64,000 nucleotides of DNA, taken from positions 1 to 64,000 of the forward strand of contig URDR01000003.1 of the NCBI GenBank assembly GCA_900546645.1, read 5' to 3'. This DNA is from an uncultured Bacteroides sp. (GTDB taxonomy: Bacteria > Bacteroidota > Bacteroidia > Bacteroidales > Bacteroidaceae). Position 1 is the first letter of the stretch. Every line of letters begins with the position of its first letter. A program made the position numbers and the translations under genes. This document shows positions 45,905-53,439 of the stretch, piece by piece. Below the pieces are notes generated by a model. It did not search any database. It had not been told where the DNA came from and saw nothing but the letters and a program-made list of their open reading frames with translations.

Positions 45905-47215
45905 TTACTCCACCCGTTCGATATGCGCACCCAGCGCCCGAAGCCGCTGCTCGATATGCTGATACCCCCGGTCAATCTGCTCGATGTTATGAATATGACT
46001 CACCCCCTCGGCACTCAGCGCAGCAATAAGCAACGCAATCCCCGCACGGATATCAGGCGAAGTCATGTTACCGCCCCTCAGACTGAACGCCCGGTCATGA
46101 CCGATAACCACCGCCCGGTGCGGGTCACACAAAATAATCTGCGCCCCCATGTCAATCAGCTTATCCACGAAAAACAGACGGCTCTCAAACATCTTCTGAT
46201 GAATCAGCACACTGCCCTTGGCCTGCGTAGCCACCACCAGCATCACACTCAGCAAGTCCGGCGTCAGTCCCGGCCACGGTGCATCGGCAATCGTCATAAT
46301 CGACCCGTCGATAAACGACTCAATGCGGTAATGCTCCTGCCGAGGAACAAAAATATCATCTCCCCTGCGCTCTAGCACGATACCCAGCCGGCGGAAACTC
46401 TCGGGAATGATACCCAGCGAGTCACAGCCCGCCCCGCGGATTGTTACTTCGCCTGCCGTCATGGCAGCCATACCGATGAAACTTCCCACCTCAATCATGT
46501 CGGGCAATACCCGGTGGGCACATCCCCCCAACTGTTCCACCCCGTCGATAGTCAGCAAGTTCGAAGCGATGCCCGAGATACGCGCCCCCATAGCATTCAG
46601 CATACGGCACAGTTGCTGCACATACGGTTCACACGCCGCATTATAAATCACCGTGCGCCCGCGCGCCAGCACCGCCGCCATGACGATGTTCGCCGTACCC
46701 GTCACCGAAGCCTCGTCGAGCAACATATACGTTCCCCTCAGTCCCTTCGGAGCCGACACCTCATACACCCCCCGGCAGGCATCATACGAAAACGAAGCCC
46801 CCAGCATCTCCAGGCCCCGGAAATGTGTATCCAGCCTCCGTCGCCCGATTCTGTCGCCCCCCGGACGCGAAATCAGCGCCCGTCCGAAGCGCGCCAGCAG
46901 CGGACCCACCAGCATCACCGAACCCCGGAGCCGCGAGCAGCGCAGCATAAAATCCTCACTGCACAGGAAGTCCAGATTTACCTGCGCGGCACAGAAGGCA
47001 TACACCCCCTCCGAACGGTGTTCCACCCTCACTCCCATATCGCGGAGCAGCGCAATCAACTGATTCACATCCACAATATCAGGCACATTCTCCACCACCA
47101 CCTCATCGGCAGTAAGCAGCGTGGCACACACCACCTGCAGCACCTCATTTTTGGCACCCTGCGGAACAATCGTCCCCTCCAGCCGGTGCCCTCCTTCAAT
47201 TCTGAACGAAGCCAT
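45905..47215 (-). CDS. murA: UDP-N-acetylglucosamine 1-carboxyvinyltransferase, Asp-type
   Basis: A 436-residue enzyme for the first committed step of peptidoglycan synthesis, adding enolpyruvate from PEP to UDP-GlcNAc. The N-terminal KN pair (AKNEVLQ) and the domain repeats are conserved. The active-site loop reads RPGGDRIGRRRLDTHF. The residue that is the catalytic Cys115 in E. coli (GGCxIG) is Asp121 here. Enzymes with Asp at this site stay active but are known to resist fosfomycin. A DUF4290 gene lies immediately upstream. Confidence 0.95.
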   Translation of the reverse strand: MASFRIEGGHRLEGTIVPQGAKNEVLQVVCATLLTADEVVVENVPDIVDVNQLIALLRDMGVRVEHRSEGVYAFCAAQVNLDFLCSEDFMLRCSRLRGSVMLVGPLLARFGRALISRPGGDRIGRRRLDTHFRGLEMLGASFSYDACRGVYEVSAPKGLRGTYMLLDEASVTGTANIVMAAVLARGRTVIYNAACEPYVQQLCRMLNAMGARISGIASNLLTIDGVEQLGGCAHRVLPDMIEVGSFIGMAAMTAGEVTIRGAGCDSLGIIPESFRRLGIVLERRGDDIFVPRQEHYRIESFIDGSIMTIADAPWPGLTPDLLSVMLVVATQAKGSVLIHQKMFESRLFFVDKLIDMGAQIILCDPHRAVVIGHDRAFSLRGGNMTSPDIRAGIALLIAALSAEGVSHIHNIEQIDRGYQHIEQRLRALGAHIERVE

Positions 47216-47237
47216 ACCCGTTACCTCCCCTCTTCAG

Positions 47238-47873
47238 TCAACGGTTATCACTACGGTTACCTTCGCCCGGCGACTGGAACTTACGGCGGCGCCCGTCGGC
47301 ACCCGCAGCCCGCTTGCGCGGAAAGAACAGACGCGGCTCGCCCAGACGCACCTCATCGGGTGACACCCGCAGACGTCCGCCCGACAGTTCACACAGATCG
47401 TCCAGAATCTTGCGGTTCTCCACCCCGTCCTTGTTCCAGTTCAGATAATCCTTCTTCATATGATTCACTATAAGATTCACCAGCCGGCGACGGTCGGGAC
47501 CCTCGGCAAGCGCACACGCTGCCTCGATGGCATCCTCGATAAGCCGCCCGTAATGACGGTAGCGGATGTGCGACGCCTCACGCCGGATAGGCTCCGGACG
47601 CACCCGGAAATCCTCCCTGCGCACCACCTCTACCGGATAGTCGATATCCAGACGGAAGTCGGCCATGATAGCCAGATGATCCCACAGACGGCTGTCGGAG
47701 TCACCGGCATCACGCAAATGGGGAAACATGCTTCCCATGATAGAAACGATGGTTTCGGCACAGCGTTGCCGCTCCTCGCGCGAAGCAAGCGTAAGCGCAT
47801 GATCCACCATCTGCTGAACGCTCCGCCCGTATTCGGGAAGCGGAAGCTTGCGTTGTCGGGTATTATATTCCAT
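47238..47873 (-). CDS. DUF4290 family protein
   Basis: A 211-residue cytoplasmic protein from a Bacteroidota family of unknown function. It starts MEYNTRQRKLPLPEYGRSVQQM, a conserved N-terminus, and is mostly helical (AETIVSIMGSMFPHLRD, RLVNLIVNHMKKDYLNWNKD). The C-terminus is basic and low-complexity (FPRKRAAGADGRRRKFQSPG). It precedes murA by 22 bases, so the two are likely co-transcribed, and an AAAACT leader precedes its own start. No catalytic motif is visible. Confidence 0.85.
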   Translation of the reverse strand: MEYNTRQRKLPLPEYGRSVQQMVDHALTLASREERQRCAETIVSIMGSMFPHLRDAGDSDSRLWDHLAIMADFRLDIDYPVEVVRREDFRVRPEPIRREASHIRYRHYGRLIEDAIEAACALAEGPDRRRLVNLIVNHMKKDYLNWNKDGVENRKILDDLCELSGGRLRVSPDEVRLGEPRLFFPRKRAAGADGRRRKFQSPGEGNRSDNR

Positions 47874-47935
47874 GAGTTTTTGAGTTTTTGAGTTTTTAAG
47901 TTATGAGTTTTTTTTGAGTGTTGAGCCTATGAGTT
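47874..47935 (-). repeat. AAAACT leader before the DUF4290 gene
   Basis: On the minus strand AACTCATAACTTAAAAACTC and then AAAAACTCAAAAACTC run directly into the ATG. It is among the most regular copies, with four AAAACTC units at a period of 8. Confidence 0.8.
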
Positions 47936-47977
47936 TGTTTCCATACGACCGGCAAAAGCGGGCAACCCGTCCGCCTC

Positions 47978-48667
47978 TCAGAGCAGACGGCGCGGCACCG
48001 AAGCCACAAACTCCTTCAGATAATACGGCTCAAAGTAAGCCACATCGGCAAACTCCCCCCGGGCAAGCGCCTGCTCGGCAAGCGGAAACATCCACCGCGC
48101 CAGCGGACGCACCCCCTCAATGAAACGCGCATTGCGATGAGCAATCACCCCACTGCACTTCATCGCCCCGTTGCCGAAGAACCACACCTCATGCTCCTCG
48201 AGCTGAGGAGCAAACGAACCGGCATCCACCACCACAGCTGCAGGCGGACAGACCTCCCTCAGTGCTCGGTCATAAACAGCCGAATACACCTCCATGCGGC
48301 GCGCATCGATCATGGGACAGAGCAGCGCATCCTCGGGCAGTTCATCGCCCAGCAGCAGAGGAACTCCCATGAGCTTAAGCGTAGGGATGGCAATGAGAGG
48401 AACCCCCAGACCGTAACACAGACCCTTCGCCATGGAGACACCGATGCGCAACCCCGTGTACGACCCCGGACCGCAGCTCACTGCCACAGCATCAAGGGGA
48501 ATGGCATGGCTGTCGGCATAACTCAATGCCTGGTCAATATACGTACCGAGGCTCTCGCCATGCTCATAACGACCTGCACTCTCTTGAGTAAATATACATG
48601 AGGAATCTTGGCTCAATGCAACCGAGCATACCTCTGTTGAAGTTTCAATATGTAAAATACATGACAT
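47978..48667 (-). CDS. tsaB: tRNA threonylcarbamoyladenosine biosynthesis protein TsaB
   Basis: A 229-residue ASKHA-fold protein that scaffolds TsaD in forming t6A37 on tRNAs. The N-terminal phosphate motif ILHIETSTEVCSVAL and the motif SCGPGSYTGLRIGVSMAKGL are diagnostic. Length is typical. It is the first gene of the minus-strand run through DUF4290, murA and rimM. A -7-like TATATTTG lies at 48697-48704. Confidence 0.95.
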   Translation of the reverse strand: MSCILHIETSTEVCSVALSQDSSCIFTQESAGRYEHGESLGTYIDQALSYADSHAIPLDAVAVSCGPGSYTGLRIGVSMAKGLCYGLGVPLIAIPTLKLMGVPLLLGDELPEDALLCPMIDARRMEVYSAVYDRALREVCPPAAVVVDAGSFAPQLEEHEVWFFGNGAMKCSGVIAHRNARFIEGVRPLARWMFPLAEQALARGEFADVAYFEPYYLKEFVASVPRRLL

Positions 48668-48696
48668 AATTTTTCCGCATCTAATTTATTAATGTG

Positions 48697-48704
48697 CAAA
48701 TATA
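48697..48704 (-). promoter_or_regulatory. -7 element for tsaB
   Basis: TATATTTG on the minus strand matches TAnnTTTG, 30 bases before the ATG. No -33 TTTG lies at the proper spacing. Confidence 0.4.
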
Positions 48705-48837
48705 GCTATTTATTTGTACTCCTTCCCTCTAATCTATTCGTTTTTTATCTTGTTGCCTTTAAAATGAACGCTTTCAGACCGACTTCATTCATCCCTCTTT
48801 TTTGCCTATACTTCCTTTTCTTCAGTTCCATCAAGAA

Positions 48838-48942
48838 TCAAAACGCATCCTCCAAAACACCAAAGCGTTTCATAAGAAACACCTCGACATTTAAAAGCAC
48901 ATACCGGCTCGTCTTAATTCAAACGCCTTGACGTTTTTAAAT
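48838..48942. repeat. Second cluster of AAACGCCTTGACGTTT-like elements
   Basis: AAACGCCTTGACGTTTTTAAA (48921-48940) is preceded by degenerate copies AAACACCTCGACATTTAAAA and AAAACACCAAAGCGTTT. The cluster lies in the 409-base gap before yicC, which holds no gene I can support. The first cluster is at 20852-20938. Confidence 0.55.
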
Positions 48943-49044
48943 GCCTGATCTGTTTCCATCTCCCCCTCGTCCTCCGATACAACATAGTGAAGGATTTTCG
49001 CATGCTTGTCATGCTTTCATAAAGTTGCTTTAAAAAAAAATTCC

Positions 49045-49052
49045 TACCTTTG
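49045..49052 (+). promoter_or_regulatory. -7 element for the yicC-gmk-nadD operon
   Basis: TACCTTTG matches TAnnTTTG, 25 bases before the yicC ATG. A TTG lies 17 bases upstream, slightly close. Confidence 0.5.
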
Positions 49053-49076
49053 TAGCCATTCTAAAATACCAAAACT

Positions 49077-49952
49077 ATGATACAATCAATGACCGGATAT
49101 GGCAAAGCGACTGCCACATTTGGAGACAAGAAGATTAACGTAGAAATCAAGTCGCTGAACAGTAAAGCGATGGACTTATCTACCCGTATCGCTCCGCTTT
49201 ACCGTGAAAAGGAAATGGAAATACGCACTTTAATCTCGCAGACTCTGGAACGAGGAAAAGTGGATTTCAGTTTGTGGATTGAAAAAGATGCTACAGAGAC
49301 TGCTACCCCTATCAATGCAGCTTTAGTAGAAAACTATTATAACCAAATTAAATCAATTTCCGATACCTACCATATTCCTCTTCCTGCAGACTGGTTTTCC
49401 ACCTTACTCCGCATGCCTGATGTACTGACAAGGGTTGATATACAAGAACTCACGGAGGAAGAATGGAATGTTGTGCGGCAAACCATCATGGAGGCACTGA
49501 ATCATTTAGTGGATTTCCGCAAACAGGAGGGCAAAGCTTTAGAAGGAAAATTTACAGAAAAAATCAATAACATCGAGCGCTTGTTACAATCCATAGAGCC
49601 GTATGAAAAAGAACGGGTAGCGAAAGTACGCGAACGTATCACAGATGCGCTTGAAAAGACACTGAGTACTGACTACGATAAGAACCGTCTGGAGCAGGAG
49701 CTGATTTACTACATTGAGAAACTGGACATCAATGAAGAAAAACAACGACTGGCAAACCACTTGAAGTATTTCCGCGAAACAATGGTCAACGGGCATGGAC
49801 AGGGCAAGAAGCTGGGATTCATTACACAGGAAATGGGACGCGAAATCAATACCACCGGAAGCAAATCGAACCATGCCGAAATGCAGAACATCGTGGTACA
49901 GATGAAAGACGAACTGGAACAAATTAAAGAACAAGTATTAAACGTGATGTAA
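49077..49952 (+). CDS. YicC family protein (putative endoribonuclease)
   Basis: A 291-residue protein of the YicC/YloC family. The N-terminal MIQSMTGYGKATATFGDKKINVEIKSLNSKAMDL and the C-terminal DUF1732 block (GKKLGFITQEMGREINTTGSKSNHAEMQ) are diagnostic. E. coli YicC has been linked to small-RNA decay. The gene ends in TAATG, overlapping the gmk start, so the two are coupled; the yicC-gmk pairing is widespread in bacteria. Confidence 0.93.
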   Translation: MIQSMTGYGKATATFGDKKINVEIKSLNSKAMDLSTRIAPLYREKEMEIRTLISQTLERGKVDFSLWIEKDATETATPINAALVENYYNQIKSISDTYHIPLPADWFSTLLRMPDVLTRVDIQELTEEEWNVVRQTIMEALNHLVDFRKQEGKALEGKFTEKINNIERLLQSIEPYEKERVAKVRERITDALEKTLSTDYDKNRLEQELIYYIEKLDINEEKQRLANHLKYFRETMVNGHGQGKKLGFITQEMGREINTTGSKSNHAEMQNIVVQMKDELEQIKEQVLNVM

Positions 49953-50515
49953 TGGGAAAACTTATCATATTTTCAGCACCCTCAGGATCGGGTAAATCAA
50001 CCATCATTAACTACCTGCTGACAAAAGGGTTGAATCTTGCATTTTCGATATCGGCAACCAGCCGTCCGCCTCGCGGATCGGAACAGAACGGTGTGGAATA
50101 TTTCTTTCTTTCTCCGGAGGAATTCAAACAACGCATTGCCAACAATGATTTTCTGGAATACGAAGAGGTTTATCAGGACCGGTTTTACGGAACGCTGAAG
50201 GAACAAGTAGAAAAACAGCTTGCCGCAGGACAGAATGTAATATTCGACGTAGATGTAGTTGGCGGATGTAACATCAAGAAGTTTTATGGAGAGCGAGCTT
50301 TATCTGTCTTTATCCAACCTCCTTCAGTAGAAGAGCTGCGCAACCGTCTTCAAGGAAGAGGAACAGATGCACCGGAAGTAATTGAAAGCCGGATAGCCAA
50401 AGCTGAATTTGAACTGGGATATGCCGATAAATTTGATGTTATCATTGTAAACGATGACTTGGAAACAGCTCAGAAAGAAGCCTTTAAGGTTATCAGTGAT
50501 TTTATTAACCAATAA
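49952..50515 (+). CDS. gmk: Guanylate kinase
   Basis: A 187-residue enzyme that phosphorylates GMP to GDP with ATP. The P-loop APSGSGKSTI (9-18) and the GMP-binding region (SATSRPPRGSEQNGVEYFFLS) are conserved, as is the lid (RLQGRGTDAPEVIESR). Length is normal. It overlaps yicC by one base and is followed by a 60-residue membrane protein after 9 bases. Confidence 0.97.
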   Translation: MGKLIIFSAPSGSGKSTIINYLLTKGLNLAFSISATSRPPRGSEQNGVEYFFLSPEEFKQRIANNDFLEYEEVYQDRFYGTLKEQVEKQLAAGQNVIFDVDVVGGCNIKKFYGERALSVFIQPPSVEELRNRLQGRGTDAPEVIESRIAKAEFELGYADKFDVIIVNDDLETAQKEAFKVISDFINQ

Positions 50516-50524
50516 TCGCTCTAC

Positions 50525-50707
50525 ATGGCAAAAGACCCTAAAAAAACAATACGCCTGATGATGATTTTATGTATCTTCATCGGGCTGGCTGCTCTATCTG
50601 TAGGCATCGTGGCTGTAGCTAAAGAGGAATACATCATTGCTACTGCTATGATTTTGGTGACTGCATGGCAAATCGTAAATTACCGCAAGTGGAAAAGAAA
50701 TCTATAA
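50525..50707 (+). CDS. Small two-helix membrane protein, unknown
   Basis: A 60-residue protein I do not recognise. It has two hydrophobic segments (about 11-31, [21 protein letters not shown]; about 36-52, [17 protein letters not shown]) and basic ends ([17 protein letters not shown]). It lies 9 bases after gmk and overlaps the nadD start by 43 bases, so it is part of the operon. The membrane-spanning pattern and tight spacing support a real gene. It might be a helper of the neighbouring nucleotide enzymes, but there is no evidence for that. Confidence 0.65.
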   Translation: MAKDPKKTIRLMMILCIFIGLAALSVGIVAVAKEEYIIATAMILVTAWQIVNYRKWKRNL

Positions 50708-51294
50708 AAACCGGGATTTTCGGAGGGTCATTTAACCCGATTCATATCGGACATCTGGCTCTGGCCAACTTTCTGTGTGAATACAGTGAGCTGGATGAAG
50801 TATGGTTCATGGTCTCTCCGCAAAATCCACTGAAGCAACAAAATGAATTGATGGATGACCAGTTTCGCCTGAAGCTGGTACAAGCTGCCATCAAAGGTTA
50901 TCCCCGTTTCATAGCTTCCGATTTTGAGTTTAAGTTGCCTCGGCCTTCTTATATGGTCAATACGCTTCAGCAACTCTCACAAAGCTATCCCGAACGGGAG
51001 TTTTACCTCGTTATCGGTGCAGATAACTGGCACTCTTTTCCCCGCTGGAAATCGCCTGAGGTTATCCTCGCCAATTACCATCTGCTGATTTATCCACGAC
51101 GAGGCTATGAGATAGATGAAGCAACCTTGCCCCCACATGTCCAGCTTATTCAAACTCCTCTATTGGAAATCAGCTCTACATTTATCAGAGAGAGTATGGC
51201 TCAAGGAAAAGACGTACGGTATTTTCTTCACCCGGAAGTATTCCGCTTGCTGACTGAAGCCCAAGCCTCATCAAGGGAATCATTTTCGATGTAA
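50665..51294 (+). CDS. nadD: Nicotinate-nucleotide adenylyltransferase
   Basis: A 209-residue enzyme of NAD synthesis that joins nicotinate mononucleotide and ATP to NaAD. The nucleotidyltransferase motif [12 protein letters not shown] (about 20-31) and the C-terminal ISSTFIRE motif are conserved. The start at 50665 lies inside the preceding gene, as a 43-base overlap; no other Met precedes the motif. Its 3' end overlaps the convergent metallophosphoesterase by 15 bases. Confidence 0.95.
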   Translation: MANRKLPQVEKKSIKTGIFGGSFNPIHIGHLALANFLCEYSELDEVWFMVSPQNPLKQQNELMDDQFRLKLVQAAIKGYPRFIASDFEFKLPRPSYMVNTLQQLSQSYPEREFYLVIGADNWHSFPRWKSPEVILANYHLLIYPRRGYEIDEATLPPHVQLIQTPLLEISSTFIRESMAQGKDVRYFLHPEVFRLLTEAQASSRESFSM

Positions 51295-52107
51295 CACAAT
51301 CAGCACCACTTCACTGGGAGTAAACAGACGTATATCTTTACGGGAAGTTCCCAAACCATTGGTTATGATAACCGGAATCCCCTGACTGTTCTTTTTCATA
51401 CCTGTAAGGAAGCGGTTTCCATATTTCGAGAAACGAGCCGGAGTCCATCGCTTAAACAAGCTAACTTGTCCCCCATGAGTATGTCCGGCTAAAGCTAAAT
51501 CGGTATTCGATATATCTACATCCTCAACATAATCAGGGGTATGGGTCAACATAATGACAAAATCTTCCGGCTTTAAACTCACAGTGGGGGAAACTCCATT
51601 CTGCTTCAAATCGAAAGGGTTTCGTATACCGCAAACTTGAATAAAAGCATCTCCCTTCCACAGAGTATCTGTCTGATGTTCCAGCAAATGTACCCCTGTA
51701 TGCTTCATGGCTTGCCGCACAAGGCTGTCTGCTTCTCCGCGCTCATGATTTCCCATCACGGCATAGGTACCATATGGAGTATGAACCTGCGACAATGCGT
51801 CAAATAACTCATCTACATTTCCCCCGTTTCGTCCCCGATAGTCTCCTCCCAACAAAAGGATATCAGCTTGCATCTGCTGCAAAGCACTCACCATGCCATG
51901 CAAACGCTTGGAAGTGAACCGGCTTTCATAATGAAAATCGGATGCAAATGCAAGCCGGAAACCATCGAAAGCTTCCGGCAAGTGTTCGCTATACAACTCA
52001 TATTGCTTGATGCGCCCTACTCCTTTATACTTTGAAAAAGAGGCTGTGGCACACGAAGAAAAAATGATCATGACAGGAATGACTCCTAAAATTAAAAATC
52101 GGCTCAT
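51280..52107 (-). CDS. Metallophosphoesterase, lipoprotein
   Basis: A 275-residue calcineurin-like phosphoesterase of the YkuE/YaeI group. A lipobox FSSC (Cys19) suggests envelope anchoring. The metal motifs are in order: [35 protein letters not shown] and [10 protein letters not shown]. Such proteins often act on lipid-linked or nucleotide phosphates; the substrate is not shown here. It converges on nadD and diverges from menA. Confidence 0.9.
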   Translation of the reverse strand: MSRFLILGVIPVMIIFSSCATASFSKYKGVGRIKQYELYSEHLPEAFDGFRLAFASDFHYESRFTSKRLHGMVSALQQMQADILLLGGDYRGRNGGNVDELFDALSQVHTPYGTYAVMGNHERGEADSLVRQAMKHTGVHLLEHQTDTLWKGDAFIQVCGIRNPFDLKQNGVSPTVSLKPEDFVIMLTHTPDYVEDVDISNTDLALAGHTHGGQVSLFKRWTPARFSKYGNRFLTGMKKNSQGIPVIITNGLGTSRKDIRLFTPSEVVLIVLHRK

Positions 52108-52177
52108 ACATGATTGGAATATAAGGTAAAGATAGATAATCTGATTGGATAAGACTCCTATATCCTCCTTTTTTAAC

Positions 52178-52185
52178 TAACTTTG
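52178..52185 (+). promoter_or_regulatory. -7 element for menA
   Basis: TAACTTTG matches TAnnTTTG, 22 bases before the menA ATG. No TTG sits at the usual -33 distance. Confidence 0.45.
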
Positions 52186-52206
52186 CCCCCAAATAACTAA
52201 AAAGAT

Positions 52207-53097
52207 ATGAATATAATTGAAACCAACTCACTTAAAGCATGGATACTTGCCATTCGTCCCAAAACCTTGACGGCAGCCTCCATCCCTGTCATGATAGGAT
52301 GTGCACTGGCATATGTGTATGGCTATTTCCAGTTCACACCTGCCCTACTGTGCTTTCTATTTGCTTTTCTGATGCAAATAGATGCCAATTTCATCAATGA
52401 CCTTTATGATTTCCTTAAAGGAACCGACCGAGAAGACCGTTTAGGTCCCGAACGAGCTTGCGCACAAGGCTGGATCACTACAAAAGCCATGAAAGTGGGG
52501 ATTATACTCACAACCCTTGCGTCTGGAATCGTAGGGTTAAGCCTGCTATACTATGGAGGAATAGAAATGATTCCCGTAGGAATTGCGTGTATTCTCTTTG
52601 CCTTTCTTTACACTGCCGGTCCTTATCCACTGGCATATCATGGATGGGGCGATGCATTGGTACTTATCTTTTTCGGCATCGTTCCGGTTGGATGTACTTT
52701 TTATGTAATGGCACACGAATGGAACACCGCTGTAACTTTAGCTTCCATCGCCTGTGGACTGGTTATAGATACTTTACTCATGGTCAACAACTTCCGCGAC
52801 AGAGAACAAGACACCCTAAGCGGGAAACGGACGCTCGTGGTGCGTTTAGGAGCACGGGCAGGACTGATTCTTTATTTTCTATTAGGCATGGTAGCCTGCT
52901 GGTGTTGTGTCTATTTTATCATGATAGGGAAAATATATGCCGCACTGCTCCCTCAGATTTACCTGATTCCTCACATCCTTACCACACAAAGGATGGCAAA
53001 AATAAACCGAGGAAAGCAATTGAATTCCATCTTAGGAGAGACATCACGCAACATGCTGCTTTTCGGCATGCTCCTCACCTTGGGACTGGTTTTATAA
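52207..53097 (+). CDS. menA: 1,4-dihydroxy-2-naphthoate polyprenyltransferase
   Basis: A 296-residue UbiA-family membrane enzyme that prenylates DHNA in menaquinone synthesis, the main quinone route in this group. The first Asp-rich motif is NDLYDFLKGTDREDR (about 62-76) and the second NNFRDREQD. Eight or nine hydrophobic helices are visible. Other menaquinone genes are not in the window, so MenA rests on the family motifs and the N-terminal AWILAIRPKTLTAASIPV. Confidence 0.92.
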   Translation: MNIIETNSLKAWILAIRPKTLTAASIPVMIGCALAYVYGYFQFTPALLCFLFAFLMQIDANFINDLYDFLKGTDREDRLGPERACAQGWITTKAMKVGIILTTLASGIVGLSLLYYGGIEMIPVGIACILFAFLYTAGPYPLAYHGWGDALVLIFFGIVPVGCTFYVMAHEWNTAVTLASIACGLVIDTLLMVNNFRDREQDTLSGKRTLVVRLGARAGLILYFLLGMVACWCCVYFIMIGKIYAALLPQIYLIPHILTTQRMAKINRGKQLNSILGETSRNMLLFGMLLTLGLVL

Positions 53098-53310
53098 TCA
53101 TCTCCGTATAATTCTTTTAAAAACCGAACTTTCAACAACCTAAAAGAGCAGACTTCCAAACACAACTTCAGAACAGGTTTACGTTCCCTCATAAAAACCA
53201 TTTGACCTTCTCATTTAAGATATCTTAGTTCTGCTTTCCTATATTTCTCAGTCAAGAGACTTGCTTCTTGAGAAGAATGAACGGCTTTACCTACCCGTAA
53301 ATCACAAAAT

Positions 53311-53354
53311 AAAGAGGCGTATGATTACTTAAAACAAGTATCATACGCCTCTTT
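53311..53354. terminator. Bidirectional terminator between menA and GH92
   Basis: AAAGAGGCGTATGAT and ATCATACGCCTCTTT lie in a 19-base stem with one mismatch, between the convergent menA and GH92 genes. The rest of the 342-base gap holds nothing I recognise. Confidence 0.85.
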
Positions 53355-53439
53355 CCCAATATCAGAATAAGAGTCTCAGCAAGTTTCTATCGTCGCCATT
53401 ATTGCCTTGACATACTCACTTCTGTAAATCACTACTCTC

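Noticed and set aside
46514..47473. 319-codon plus-strand frame
   Set aside because: Antisense to murA and DUF4290, no domain signature.
52458..53111. 217-codon plus-strand frame
   Set aside because: Same-strand shadow of menA in another frame; Arg-rich without hydrophobic helices.
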